A program made the position numbers and the translations under genes. DNA of 56,268 nt, from positions 1 to 56,268 of the forward strand of contig NZ_BCRJ01000010.1 of the NCBI RefSeq assembly GCF_001552535.1. The letters run 5' to 3'. This DNA is from Nocardioides jensenii JCM 1364 = NBRC 14755 (GTDB lineage: Bacteria > Actinomycetota > Actinomycetes > Propionibacteriales > Nocardioidaceae). This document shows positions 8,320 to 17,302 of the stretch, one piece after another; position 1 is the first letter of the stretch; each line of letters starts with the position of its first letter. The notes under the pieces are model-generated. The model was not told the DNA's origin. It searched no databases and worked only from the letters and a program-made list of their open reading frames with translations.

Positions 8320-9561
8320 TCAGGCGAGCAGCTCGGCGAGCACCTCACCGAACTGCGTGAGCGCCCACTCGAGCTCGTCCTCGGTGATCACGATCGGCGG
8401 AGCCAGGCGCACGGTCTGACCGTGGGTGTCCTTGGCCAGGATGCCGCGCTCGAGCAGCCGCTGGCAGACCTCGCGGGCGGTGGCGACGTCCGGGTCGATG
8501 TCGATGCCGGCCCACAGGCCCTGGCAGCGGACCGCGGTCACGCCCTTGCCCTCGAAGCCGCGCAGCCCGGCGCCCAGGCGCTCACCCAGTCGACGGGCAC
8601 GCTCCTGCATCTCGCCGGTCTCGAGCAGCTCGACGACGGCCAGCCCGACCGCGGCGGCCAGCGGGTTGCCGCCGAAGGTCGAGCCGTGCTGCCCGGGCTG
8701 GAGCACCCCGAGCACGTCCTTGTTGCCGACCACGGCGGAGACCGGGACGATGCCGGCGCCGAGGGCCTTGCCGAGCAGGTAGAGGTCGGGCACGACACCG
8801 ACGTTGTCGCACTGGAAGGTGGCGCCGGTGCGGCCGAGCCCGGACTGGATCTCGTCGGCGATGAACAGGACGTTGTTCGCCGAGGTGATCTCGCGGACCC
8901 GAGGCAGGAAGTCGGCCGGTGGGATGCCCACCCCGGCCTCGCCCTGGATCGGCTCGACCAGCACTGCGACGGTGTTCTCGGTGATGGCCGCCTCGATCGC
9001 GTCGGCGTCGCCGTACGGCACGGTGGTGAAGCCGGGCGTGAACGGTCCGTAGTTGTCGTGCGCCTCCGGGTCGTCGCTGAAGCTGACGATGGTGGTGGTG
9101 CGGCCGTGGAAGTTGCCGGCCATCACGATGATGTCGGCCTGGTCGGCGGCCACGCCCTTGACCTCGTAGCCCCACTTGCGGGCCACCTTGATCGCGGACT
9201 CGACGGCCTCGGCGCCGGTGTTCATCGGCAGGATCATGTCCTTCTTGGCCAGGCGCGCCAGCGCCTCCGCGAAGGGACCCAGCGCGGCGGAGTGGAAGGC
9301 CCGGCTGGTCAGGGTGACCTTGTCGAGCTGCTCCTTGGCGACCTTGGTCAGCTGCGGGTTGCAGTGCCCGAAGTTCACCGCGGAGTACGCCGCCAGGCAG
9401 TCGAGGTAGACCTTGCCGTCGATGTCGGTGACGGTCGCGCCACTCGCCTCGGCGACCACCACCGGAAGCGGGTGGTAGTTGTGGGCTGCGTGGGCATCCA
9501 CGACCGCGATGGCGGCCTGCTGTGCCTCACTGACTCCGGCGAGTTCGTCGTGGTTGGTCAT
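8320..9561 (-). CDS. rocD: ornithine--oxo-acid aminotransferase
   Basis: A class III PLP aminotransferase of 413 residues. It converts ornithine and an oxo acid to glutamate semialdehyde and an amino acid, linking arginine breakdown with proline. Motifs typical of ornithine aminotransferase are 'ALARLAKKDMILPMNTGAEAVESAIK', 'AGNFHGRTTTIVSFSDDP', 'EPIQGEAGVGIPP', 'FIADEIQSGLGRTG' and the PLP-binding lysine in 'YLLGKALGAG'. I chose the ATG at 9561; a start at 9636 would add 25 residues that do not resemble the family. An inverted repeat overlaps the leader directly in front of this start. The gene stands alone on the minus strand. Confidence 0.92.
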   Translation of the reverse strand: MTNHDELAGVSEAQQAAIAVVDAHAAHNYHPLPVVVAEASGATVTDIDGKVYLDCLAAYSAVNFGHCNPQLTKVAKEQLDKVTLTSRAFHSAALGPFAEALARLAKKDMILPMNTGAEAVESAIKVARKWGYEVKGVAADQADIIVMAGNFHGRTTTIVSFSDDPEAHDNYGPFTPGFTTVPYGDADAIEAAITENTVAVLVEPIQGEAGVGIPPADFLPRVREITSANNVLFIADEIQSGLGRTGATFQCDNVGVVPDLYLLGKALGAGIVPVSAVVGNKDVLGVLQPGQHGSTFGGNPLAAAVGLAVVELLETGEMQERARRLGERLGAGLRGFEGKGVTAVRCQGLWAGIDIDPDVATAREVCQRLLERGILAKDTHGQTVRLAPPIVITEDELEWALTQFGEVLAELLA

Positions 9562-9564
9562 GTC

Positions 9565-9580
9565 GGTGACGATAGTCACC
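9565..9580. promoter_or_regulatory. inverted repeat at the rocD start
   Basis: GGTGAC (9565-9570) and GTCACC (9575-9580) form a perfect inverted repeat with a four-base centre, beginning only three bases ahead of the rocD ATG. It could be an operator of a local regulator or a hairpin hiding the start; no regulator gene lies nearby. Confidence 0.35.
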
Positions 9581-9657
9581 CCGACCGGGAAATGACGAAC
9601 CTGCGACCCGGCAAGATCAGCCCGCCGCCGCGCCACCCGTGACGGAACGCAACTGCC

Positions 9658-10371
9658 TCACGGAATCAGGTCGCCGATGCTGCCGAGGAGGCTGCCGCTC
9701 TTCTTCTCCGGGGCGGGCGGCGGACGCCACTCGTAGGCCTGGACCACGACGAAGCCCGGTCCGTGGAGAACCATCTGCAGCGCCTCACCCGAGCCACCGC
9801 GCAGCATCGAGCCCATGTTCATCGAGCTGTGCGTGGTGGGGGTCAGGTTGGCCGACCAGCAGACCGCGGCGTTGCGGTCGACGTACACGGGCTGTTGGGA
9901 GCAGTCGAGGACGATCGGCTTGCCGACCACGTTGATCGCCAGCGTGCCCGTGCCACCGACCGTGGTGTTGAACAGGCCGCCGGTCATCAGGCCGGCGCCC
10001 TTGACCCGGTTGATGTCCCAGGTCAGTGAGGAGTCGAAAGCGAGGAGGTTGCGGAAGTTGACGCTGATGCCCTCGTTCTCGAGGTGGAGCAGGTGGACGT
10101 AGCCGGCCTCGTCGGCGAAGTAGACCTCGCCCTGCCCGGAGACCCGCATCAACGAGACGTCCTCACCGGTGACGACCTTCTTGGCCAGCTTGCCCATCGA
10201 GCCGGACTTCTCGTGATGGAAGGCGAGCTGCCCCAGGAAGCCGACCATCGTGCCCTTGGTGGCCAGGACGTCGGGACCCAGGCCGACGCGCAGGGTGCGG
10301 TTGTTCTGCAGGGCCCAGCGCTCCTCGCTGCGCACCGGCAGGTTCTCGGCCTCGAAGATGCGGCTCTTCAT
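9658..10371 (-). CDS. AIM24-family protein (second of a tandem pair)
   Basis: A protein of 237 residues of the AIM24/TRAP-like beta-sandwich family, whose molecular role in bacteria is unknown. Family features include 'SLMRVSGQGEVYFADEAG', the glycine-rich 'GAGLMTGGLFNTTVGGTG' and 'SMLRGGSGEALQMVLHGPGFVVVQ'. The C-terminal tail ('PPPAPEKKSGSLLGSIGDLIP') is absent from its paralogue. The start at 10371 lies one base after the stop of the upstream paralogue and gives the same N-terminus (MKS). The two genes arose by tandem duplication. Confidence 0.85.
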   Translation of the reverse strand: MKSRIFEAENLPVRSEERWALQNNRTLRVGLGPDVLATKGTMVGFLGQLAFHHEKSGSMGKLAKKVVTGEDVSLMRVSGQGEVYFADEAGYVHLLHLENEGISVNFRNLLAFDSSLTWDINRVKGAGLMTGGLFNTTVGGTGTLAINVVGKPIVLDCSQQPVYVDRNAAVCWSANLTPTTHSSMNMGSMLRGGSGEALQMVLHGPGFVVVQAYEWRPPPAPEKKSGSLLGSIGDLIP

Positions 10372-10372
10372 G

Positions 10373-11044
10373 TCACTTGCCTCCGGCGGCGACCGGCGTC
10401 CACTCATAGGACTGGACGACGACGAACCCGGGCCCGTGGAAGACGTACTGGATGGCCTCGCCCGAGCCGCCGCGCAGCATCGAGCCCATGTTCATCGAGT
10501 TGTTGATGCCGGGGGCCAGGCCCGCGGACCAGCACACCGCCGAGTTGGGGTCGACGAAGACCGGTTGCTGCGAGCAGTCGAAGACGGTCGGCTTGCCGAT
10601 GCACGCCACGGCCACGGTCCCGGACCCACCGACCGTGGTGTTGAACAGGCCACCGGTCATCAGGCCGGCGCCCTTGACCCGGTTGATGTCCCAGGTCAGT
10701 GAGGAGTCGAAAGCGAGCAGGTTGCGGTAGTTGAGGCTGATCCCCTCGTTCTCCAGCTCCATCAGGAAGACGTAGCCCGCGTCGGAGGCGAAGTAGACCT
10801 CCCCCTGCCCGGAGACCCGCATCAGTGAGACGTCCTCACTGGTGACGATCTTCTTGGCGAGCTTGGCCATCGAGCCGGACTTCTCGTGGGTGAACTGCAC
10901 CTGGCCGGTGTAGGCCACCATCGCGCCCTTGGCCGCCAGAACGTCCGGGCCGAGGCCGACCCGCAGCATCTGGTCGTTCTGGAGGGTGAACCGCTCCTGG
11001 CTCTGCACGCGGAGGTTCGCCTGGTCGAAAAGGTCGCTCTTCAT
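10373..11044 (-). CDS. AIM24-family protein (first of a tandem pair)
   Basis: A protein of 223 residues, the paralogue of the gene downstream. It has the same order of motifs: 'FTHEKSGSMAKLAKKIV', 'SLMRVSGQGEVYFASDAG', 'GAGLMTGGLFNTTVGGSG' and 'SMLRGGSGEAIQYVFHGPG'. I chose the ATG at 11044 because it gives the MKS start shared with the paralogue; an ATG four codons earlier is possible. A stretch of about 90 bases around 10630-10718 differs from 9957-10045 of the paralogue at a single base, which suggests gene conversion. Function unknown. Confidence 0.85.
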   Translation of the reverse strand: MKSDLFDQANLRVQSQERFTLQNDQMLRVGLGPDVLAAKGAMVAYTGQVQFTHEKSGSMAKLAKKIVTSEDVSLMRVSGQGEVYFASDAGYVFLMELENEGISLNYRNLLAFDSSLTWDINRVKGAGLMTGGLFNTTVGGSGTVAVACIGKPTVFDCSQQPVFVDPNSAVCWSAGLAPGINNSMNMGSMLRGGSGEAIQYVFHGPGFVVVQSYEWTPVAAGGK

Positions 11045-11092
11045 GGCGCCAAGCATGCCCCCATCGACCCCACCGACAAACCCTCGGTGCCC

Positions 11093-11560
11093 TCAGGCAG
11101 AGCGCTCGGCGTCGGCCTTGATCCGCTTCAGGGTCTGTCGCATGCCGCCACGCAGCTCCAGCTGGAAGGACTTCTGCCCGCCCATGACCGCCTTGATCAG
11201 GCTGTCGGAGATCTTCGTGGTCCCGTCCGGGACCTGACGCCGTTGCACCACCCGGGTGCCCCCGGCGATGGGCTCGAGCGTGAAGGACCAGACCGAGCGG
11301 TTGTCCTTGATCCGGAACGCGAACTCCCGCTCCGGCTCGAACCGGATCACCTTCGACCGGGTCGGCCAGACCAGGAGTCCGCGCCGGTTGATGTTGACCG
11401 TGCGGGTGCCCAGCGAGATGCCGTCCCCGCGGACGATCGTCTTCACCACCTGGGGGCTCCACGTCGCCATCCGCGGCAGGTCGGTGACCAGCGCCCACAC
11501 GGCGGCCGGGTCGGCGTCGATCTCGATGGTCTCTTCGAGCAGTTCCAGAACCTCAGTCAT
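11093..11560 (-). CDS. SRPBCC (START-like) family protein
   Basis: A protein of 155 residues with the helix-grip fold of polyketide cyclase and START-like lipid-binding proteins. The N-terminal strand and helix 'ETIEIDADPAAVWALVTDLPRMATWSPQ' is characteristic, as is the central 'FEPEREFAFRIKDNRSVWSFTLEPIAGGTRVV'. Ligand and role cannot be deduced. It lies upstream of the AIM24 pair on the same strand, separated by 48 bases, and may be co-transcribed with it. Confidence 0.8.
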   Translation of the reverse strand: MTEVLELLEETIEIDADPAAVWALVTDLPRMATWSPQVVKTIVRGDGISLGTRTVNINRRGLLVWPTRSKVIRFEPEREFAFRIKDNRSVWSFTLEPIAGGTRVVQRRQVPDGTTKISDSLIKAVMGGQKSFQLELRGGMRQTLKRIKADAERSA

Positions 11561-11617
11561 GACGAGGGACGCTAGTGCAGGAACAGGAACGTGTTACCGG
11601 AGGGTCACAACGTGGGA

Positions 11618-12841
11618 TCAACCCGCCGAGGCGACCAGCTCGTTCGGCACCACGGGGAGGTCGAGGGTGTCGGTCACCTTCCCCGACCCCAGGTCGACCA
11701 CGTGGATCCTCGACGCGGCCGGGTCGGTGACGTACGCCGTCCCGTCGAGGACCTCGAGCGCCGGTCGCGGCTGCTGCCAGTCGACCGGCTCCCGCCACGC
11801 CTTGAGCACCGGGATCGCCGCGGTGATCTTCCCCGAGGTCACGTCGATGATGCGCAGCCTGCCGTCGGTGCCCAGCACCAGGCCCTCGCCGTCCGGCCCA
11901 CGCCCGAGTGAACGGAACGTGTAGCTCGACGCCACGTCGACGAGTCGGACCCGCGCCGTGCGCGTGTCGATGAGGGAGACCCGGGTCGGTCGCTCGAGCT
12001 CGGCGTCCGGGTCGGTCTTGTAGTCGCCGAGCAGGACCGGCGAGGCCCCCGAGCCGGCCTGGTTGCCGATCCGGCCGTAGGCGTCGGGGCTGTCCGCCTT
12101 GGTGATCGTGCGGCCGTCGACGAGCAGCGCGCCGTCCTCGCAGCCGAAGACCGCGACGTCGCCGGCGAACGCCTCGCCGTGGACGCCCGGGCAGTCGTCG
12201 CTGGCGGCGAGCTCGTTGCCAGCCGCGGTCACCAGGCGTACGCCGGTGCGGGTCTCGCTGTCGCCGACGGTGTGGATCAGGTTGCCGTCCTCGAGTCGTA
12301 CGGCGACACCGTGGTGCGCCTGGTCCGTGGCACCCGACTCGGTCTCGGGAGTGCCGTGCTCGAGGTCGTGGGGGTCGAGCTCGGTGAAGCTCCCGGTGCC
12401 GTCGTCGAAGAGCACCGTGTGGCCGCCGTGGTGCACGACGTGACCCGGCTCCTCGGCCTCGACGACGGTGCCGGTCAGGTGCGGCTCACCGGTGAAGGAG
12501 TGGCCGTGGTCGCCGTGACTGTGCGTCCAGCTGCCGAGGTCGAGGGCCTCGAAGCCGCGGCCGGTCGAGAGCAGGACGTGCCGGTCGTCGCCGGCCGGGT
12601 TGGCCCGCACGAACCCCTCGACGGGCTGGTCCAGGAGCACCTCGCCGTCCCGGGCCCGCAGGACCAGGACACCGCCGTCGTAGGTCACCGCAAGGCGTGG
12701 CTCGGGGCCGGCCACCTCGACCGAGCCGCGGTCGGGGTCCGACGAGGAGGCGGCCTCAGGCTCTCGCTCTCCGGTCGCGGTGCCACAGGCGCCAGCGATC
12801 AACGTGGCCAACAGGACGGGAATCATTCTCAACTTCTTCAT
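11618..12841 (-). CDS. His-rich beta-propeller lipoprotein, AztD-like zinc-handling protein
   Basis: A protein of 407 residues. A short charged N-terminus (MKKLR), a hydrophobic stretch and Cys19 in 'LLATLIAGACG' indicate a lipoprotein signal, although the -3 residue is Ala rather than Leu. Histidine clusters 'WTHSHGDHGHS', 'HVVHHGGH' and 'QAHHGVAV' and repeated beta-propeller-like segments ('LGTDGRLRIIDVTSGKI', 'SRIHVVDLGSGKV') resemble AztD-type periplasmic zinc chaperones. Two Zur-like operators cover the start region, so expression under zinc shortage is likely. No zinc ABC transporter genes lie beside it here, so it works with a transporter encoded elsewhere or alone. The ATG at 12841 directly abuts an operator, so translation may be leaderless; an ATG five codons later is a possible alternative. 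Confidence 0.7.
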   Translation of the reverse strand: MKKLRMIPVLLATLIAGACGTATGEREPEAASSSDPDRGSVEVAGPEPRLAVTYDGGVLVLRARDGEVLLDQPVEGFVRANPAGDDRHVLLSTGRGFEALDLGSWTHSHGDHGHSFTGEPHLTGTVVEAEEPGHVVHHGGHTVLFDDGTGSFTELDPHDLEHGTPETESGATDQAHHGVAVRLEDGNLIHTVGDSETRTGVRLVTAAGNELAASDDCPGVHGEAFAGDVAVFGCEDGALLVDGRTITKADSPDAYGRIGNQAGSGASPVLLGDYKTDPDAELERPTRVSLIDTRTARVRLVDVASSYTFRSLGRGPDGEGLVLGTDGRLRIIDVTSGKITAAIPVLKAWREPVDWQQPRPALEVLDGTAYVTDPAASRIHVVDLGSGKVTDTLDLPVVPNELVASAG

Positions 12842-12878
12842 GAGAATGATTCTCAGATTTGTTGAGAACGATTGTCAA
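12841..12878 (-). promoter_or_regulatory. tandem Zur boxes
   Basis: TGAGAATGATTCTCA (12841-12855) is a perfect 7-1-7 palindrome. TGAGAACGATTGTCA (12863-12877) is a near copy starting 22 bases away. Both match the actinobacterial Zur consensus TGAAAATGATTTTCA closely. A third half-site (GAATCATTCTCA, 12820-12831) lies inside the gene start. The first box touches the ATG of the His-rich lipoprotein gene, so bound Zur would block transcription. Confidence 0.75.
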
Positions 12879-12925
12879 CTGAGGGGGTCGGGCGCCGGAC
12901 GCCGGTGCGCCCGGCTCCCCCCGGT

Positions 12926-13540
12926 CTAGGAGGCAGGTTCGATCCCGGCCACCCGCCACGTCGACCCATCCCTGAGCATCACGAGGCTCACGTCCTTCGC
13001 GTCGGACCGAGCCTCGTCGGACGGCGAGCACTCCTCGGCGTCGGGCTCGTCGAAGCACTCCTGGGGAACGCTGACGTGACTGTCCTCGATGACGATCACC
13101 GCGACGTCGTCGAGACCGAGGCCGTCGAGGCCGGCCTGGCTCCCCACGCTCTCGACCTGGCTCTCGATGATGCCCACGTCATCGGCGCTCAACACCTTGT
13201 CCGGCTCCTCGGGCAACTTCAGGACGTCGTGCTCGAGCGCCCAGTGCTGGTCGTGCAGATAGTCCGCAACGTCGGTGCGCTTCGGGGAGAGGTCGGTCCA
13301 GAATCCCTCGGTGATGGTGTCCCGGTACGCATCCGCGTCGTCGTCACGCACGGCCGCAGCGAACGCTGTGTACGCCTCTTCGGCACTCGCGTGCCCGGCG
13401 CCGGTCTTGTCGTTCGAGTCGCCGTTGCCGCCGTCGTCGTCACCACACGCGGACAAGCCGAGGGCGAGGACGGCGCAGGCCAGCGCGGCGCCTGCCCGAG
13501 TGGAGGTACGGCGGGCTGGCACGGCGGCTCGATTGGTCAC
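12926..13540 (-). CDS. lipoprotein of unknown function
   Basis: A protein of 204 residues. The Arg-containing N-terminus, hydrophobic stretch and lipobox 'LALGLSAC' followed by 'GDDDGGNGDSND' make a clear lipoprotein. The mature part has an alpha+beta pattern ('SAEEAYTAFAAAVRDDDADAYRDTITEGF') as in NTF2-like or DUF4878-like secreted proteins. A segment 'VSVPQECFDEPDAEECS' holds two Cys that could pair. I chose the GTG at 13540; an ATG at 13591 would put extra residues before the signal peptide and overlap the CCA-enzyme gene. Downstream of the CCA-adding enzyme on the same strand. No function assigned. Confidence 0.7.
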   Translation of the reverse strand: MTNRAAVPARRTSTRAGAALACAVLALGLSACGDDDGGNGDSNDKTGAGHASAEEAYTAFAAAVRDDDADAYRDTITEGFWTDLSPKRTDVADYLHDQHWALEHDVLKLPEEPDKVLSADDVGIIESQVESVGSQAGLDGLGLDDVAVIVIEDSHVSVPQECFDEPDAEECSPSDEARSDAKDVSLVMLRDGSTWRVAGIEPAS

Positions 13541-13569
13541 GAACGAAGGTTGTCCACACCGGACAGCGG

Positions 13570-15006
13570 TCAAACGCGGTCGGCCCACCACTGCACCAGC
13601 GCGGCGGTGGCGGCCTCCTCGGACTGCGGGCCCTCGTCCATGCGCAGCTCGAGCAGGAACTTGTAGGCCTCGCCGACCTCACGGCCGGGCGCGATCCCGA
13701 GGATCTCCATGATCTGGGTGCCGTCGAGGTCGGGCCGGATCGAGGCCAGCTCCTCCTCCTCGGAGAGCCGTTCGATGCGCTCCTCGAGGTCGTCGTACGC
13801 CTTGCGCAGCCGGGTCGCCTTGCGCTGGTTGCGGGTCGTGCAGTCGGCGCGGGTCAGGATGTGGAGTCGCTCGAGCTGGTCGCCGGCATCACGCACGTAG
13901 CGGCGTACGGCGGAGTCGGTCCACTCACCGTCGCCGTAGCCGTGGAACCGCAGGTGCAGCTCGACCAGCTTGGCGACCGCCTCGATCTGGTCGTTGGAGA
14001 AGCGCAGCGCCTTCATCCGCTTCCGGGTGATCTTGGCGCCCACCACGTCGTGGTGATGGAAGGTGACCACGCCACCGTCCTCGAAGCGACGGGTCTTCGG
14101 CTTGCCGACGTCGTGCATGAGCGCCGCGAACCGGGAGACGAAGTCGGGGCCCTGACCGAGCCGCGCCTCCTGGTCGATCGACTGCTCCAGCACGATCAAC
14201 GTGTGCTCATAGACGTCCTTGTGGCGGTGGTGCTCGTCGCGCTCGAGGGCCAGCGCCGGCAGCTCAGGGAGGACGTACGCCGCCAGCCCGGTCTCCACGA
14301 GGAGGGTCAGCCCACGACGGGGGAACGGCGCACAGATCAGCTTGACCAGCTCGTCGCGCACCCGCTCGGCCGAGATGATCTCGATGCGGCCGGCCATCGC
14401 GGTCATCGCGGCGACCACGTCCGGCGCCACCTCGAAGCCGAGCTGGGCCGCGAAGCGCGCGGCGCGCATCATGCGCAGCGGGTCGTCGGAGAAGGAGTCC
14501 TCCGGGCGACCCGGCGTGCGCAGTGTGCGCGAGGCCAGGTCGACGATGCCGCCGAAGGGGTCCTCGAAGGCCCGCTCCGGCACGGTCAACGCCATCGAGT
14601 TCACGGTGAAGTCGCGGCGACCCAGGTCACCGACCAAGGAGTCGCCGTAGGCCACGTCAGGTTTGCGGGAGTCGGCGTCGTACTTCTCGGAGCGGTAGGT
14701 GGTGATCTCGACCTGCCACTCCCCCTTGCGGCAACCGATCGTGCCGAAGGCGCGGCCCAGGTCCCAGATCGCGTCAGCCCAGCCCTTGAGCAGCTTCTCG
14801 GTCACGTCCGGGTGGGCGGAGGTGGTGAAGTCGAGGTCCTCCTGAAGCCGCCCCAGCATCGCGTCGCGCACCGGCCCGCCGACCAGGGCGAGCTCGTGCC
14901 CGGCATCGCGGAAACGGGTGCCCAGCTCGTCGATGATCGGGGCGATCCGCTCGAGCTCCCGGGCGACGGTCTTCTCGACGTCACTGATCCGGATCGGGGA
15001 AGGCAT
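13570..15006 (-). CDS. cca: CCA tRNA nucleotidyltransferase
   Basis: A protein of 478 residues that adds or repairs the 3' CCA end of tRNAs. The nucleotidyltransferase head shows 'LVGGPVRDAMLGRLQEDLDFT', with the metal-binding DLD, and 'YGDSLVGDLGRRDFTVNSMA'. The neck follows ('DDPLRMMRAARFAAQLGF'). A C-terminal HD domain carries 'ALMHDVGKPKTR', typical of actinobacterial PcnA/Cca enzymes. I chose the ATG at 15006 because the conserved part starts right after it; the reading frame runs open upstream but there opposes the divergent DUF6049 gene. The two genes share a gap of about 55 bases. Confidence 0.93.
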   Translation of the reverse strand: MPSPIRISDVEKTVARELERIAPIIDELGTRFRDAGHELALVGGPVRDAMLGRLQEDLDFTTSAHPDVTEKLLKGWADAIWDLGRAFGTIGCRKGEWQVEITTYRSEKYDADSRKPDVAYGDSLVGDLGRRDFTVNSMALTVPERAFEDPFGGIVDLASRTLRTPGRPEDSFSDDPLRMMRAARFAAQLGFEVAPDVVAAMTAMAGRIEIISAERVRDELVKLICAPFPRRGLTLLVETGLAAYVLPELPALALERDEHHRHKDVYEHTLIVLEQSIDQEARLGQGPDFVSRFAALMHDVGKPKTRRFEDGGVVTFHHHDVVGAKITRKRMKALRFSNDQIEAVAKLVELHLRFHGYGDGEWTDSAVRRYVRDAGDQLERLHILTRADCTTRNQRKATRLRKAYDDLEERIERLSEEEELASIRPDLDGTQIMEILGIAPGREVGEAYKFLLELRMDEGPQSEEAATAALVQWWADRV

Positions 15007-15061
15007 GGCAGTTGGCACGGGAGACAGAGTAGTCGCCCGGCAGGCCGATAGAGTCGGCGCC

Positions 15062-17302
15062 GTGATCCGACCGCTGGCTGCCCTGAGCATGCCCGTGGTC
15101 TCTGTCGCGGCGGCCCTGATGCCCACACTGGCGCTGAGTGTTCCGGCCACGGCCACTCCCACCCACGCCTCCGCGACCACCCCCGCGACCACCCCCGCAT
15201 CGGCGCCGGCTTCAGAGCCCGCGACGTCGCGGGTGTCCGGCGAATGGCCGACGCCCCAGCCCGCCGTGGAGCCCAGGCCGCCCGTGGTCTCTCGCACGGC
15301 CCAGGCTCGCGCGACCCCAGCCGTCGAGCCCGACCCTCTCCGCATCACGATCGACTCGATGACACCGTCGGTGATTCCGCGCAAGGGGCCGATCCGGCTC
15401 AGCGGCACAGTCACCAACACCAGCGACGACCTCTGGCGCGACGTCAAGATCTACCCGCGCATCTCCTCCTCGCCGTTCACCACCTCCGCAGAGGTCGGCC
15501 TGGCCGCGGAGTCCGACCCCCGGCTGCCGTTCGGCGATCGGATCACCACCGAGGGCAACTTCGACGAGCGCATCACCAGTCTCGAACCCGGGCAGTCGCG
15601 CACCTGGACGATCCGCGTCACGCGGGAGGTCTGGAGCTCACGGATCATCGGCACCGAAGGGATCTACCAGATCGGTGTCCAGGCCCTCGCCGCGACCGAG
15701 GACGGGGAGCGCCCGGCGAACGCGATCGGCCGGGCGCGCACGCTCATCCCCCTCGTCGACGCCGGCCACTCGGCCGTGCCGACCTCGCTGGTGGTTCCGG
15801 TGCGTGGCGCCGTACGCCGGCACGCGGACGGACGGGTCGCCGACCCTGAGAAGTGGGCCGCCATGCTCGAGAACGGGCGGCTCGCCCACCTCGCCGACAT
15901 GATGGACGACTCCGCCTCCGCGCCGGTCACCTGGGCGGTGGACCCGGCCGTCGTCTCGGCCGTCGAACAGCTCGCCACCGGCAACCCCGCCCGCGAGCTC
16001 GGAGCACCCGACGAGGAGGAGCCCACCGGCGAGGACGAGGAGGCCGAGGCGGGGGCACCCACCACGTCCGCCCAGGCCTGGCTCGACGAGCTCACCTCGC
16101 TGTCCTCCACCAACGAGGTGCTCTCCCTCCCCTACGGCGATCTCGACGTCGCCGCCGCGTCGACGTACGACAGCCGGCTCTATCGCGTGGCCCGCAACCT
16201 GTCCGACGACGTGTTCAAGCGGTTGAAGATGTCGACCGTCCCTGCGGTGGTGCCGCCGTCCGGTCTGCTGCCCGCCGACGCGTTCGACGAGATCGAGCCG
16301 GCGACCACGATGCTGATGTCGGAGGAGGCGATCCCTGGGGTCGCGGAGGATCTCGAGGCCGACGAGTCGTTCGGCCCCTCACAGCTGACCTACGACGGTC
16401 ACACCATGTCGTTGTACGACGCAGCCCTGCTCAACGTCCCCGAGGAGGAGGAGCAGAACGCGGTGACGGTGCGTCAGCGCATGCTGGCCGAGGCAGCGAT
16501 CCGCTCGCTCTCCGGAAGCACCGAGCCCCTCGTGGTGAACCTGCCCACCGACTTCGACCCCGGGACATCGGGCGAGCAGCTCTTCGACGGACTCCAGCAG
16601 CCCTTCCTGGACCTGCGTCGGCTCTCGGCCAACACCGGCGGCACCACGCGCAACGTCCGGCACCTCGACTACCCGACCCGCCAGCAGGAGCGTGAGCTCG
16701 GCGGCGGCGCCTTCGGATCCGCACAGGCGCTGATCAACGCCGGCGCCACCCTCGACGACATCGTCGCCGGCAGCGACGGCATCGAGCGTCGCTCTGCCGA
16801 AGAGGCGCTGACCTACACCTCCTACATGGTGCGCGACGCCCAGGTCGCGGCCGAGCAGCTGGCCGGGAACGCCACCACCTGGTTGACCGCCCGGCTCCGG
16901 CTGATCACCATCGACGCACCGTCATTCGTGATCCTCTCCGCGGCCAGCGGACCGTTCGCGGTGAAGATCACCAACGGTCTCGACGTCCCGGTGACCCTGT
17001 CGCTCGAGGCCCGCACCCGCGACAACGTGGAGATCCGCGCCCCCGAGCGGATCGAGGTCGGCGCCAACGCGTCGCGCAGCATCCAGCTCAACGCGACCAC
17101 CCACTCGATCGGGGTGCACCCGGTCGACCTGGTCGCCGTCGACAGCACGGGTCGCGCCCTGGGCAGCTCGGAGGAGATGAGTGTGCGCTCCAACTCGGTC
17201 GGCAAGGTGATCTGGGTGATCCTCGGGGTCGGGGTCGGCATCCTCTTCCTGGCCATCCCGGTCCGTCTGATCCGCCGCTACCGGAAGTCCCGCACTTCAT
17301 GA
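15062..17302 (+). CDS. DUF6049 family secreted membrane-anchored protein
   Basis: A protein of 746 residues. A signal peptide (about 1-30, 'AALSMPVVSVAAALMPTLAL') is followed by a Thr/Ala/Pro-rich stretch and a large extracellular region with Ig-like segments ('IRLSGTVTNTSDDLWRDVKIY', 'VTLSLEARTRDNVEIRAPERI'). It ends in one membrane helix ('VIWVILGVGVGILFLAIPVRL') and a basic tail. An acidic low-complexity insert 'DEEEPTGEDEEAEAG' lies near residue 320. The start is a GTG with the signal peptide directly behind it. In actinobacteria this family lies between the CCA-enzyme gene and murJ, as here, and its stop overlaps the murJ ATG by four bases. A wall-related role with MurJ is inferred from context only. 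Confidence 0.85.
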   Translation: MIRPLAALSMPVVSVAAALMPTLALSVPATATPTHASATTPATTPASAPASEPATSRVSGEWPTPQPAVEPRPPVVSRTAQARATPAVEPDPLRITIDSMTPSVIPRKGPIRLSGTVTNTSDDLWRDVKIYPRISSSPFTTSAEVGLAAESDPRLPFGDRITTEGNFDERITSLEPGQSRTWTIRVTREVWSSRIIGTEGIYQIGVQALAATEDGERPANAIGRARTLIPLVDAGHSAVPTSLVVPVRGAVRRHADGRVADPEKWAAMLENGRLAHLADMMDDSASAPVTWAVDPAVVSAVEQLATGNPARELGAPDEEEPTGEDEEAEAGAPTTSAQAWLDELTSLSSTNEVLSLPYGDLDVAAASTYDSRLYRVARNLSDDVFKRLKMSTVPAVVPPSGLLPADAFDEIEPATTMLMSEEAIPGVAEDLEADESFGPSQLTYDGHTMSLYDAALLNVPEEEEQNAVTVRQRMLAEAAIRSLSGSTEPLVVNLPTDFDPGTSGEQLFDGLQQPFLDLRRLSANTGGTTRNVRHLDYPTRQQERELGGGAFGSAQALINAGATLDDIVAGSDGIERRSAEEALTYTSYMVRDAQVAAEQLAGNATTWLTARLRLITIDAPSFVILSAASGPFAVKITNGLDVPVTLSLEARTRDNVEIRAPERIEVGANASRSIQLNATTHSIGVHPVDLVAVDSTGRALGSSEEMSVRSNSVGKVIWVILGVGVGILFLAIPVRLIRRYRKSRTS

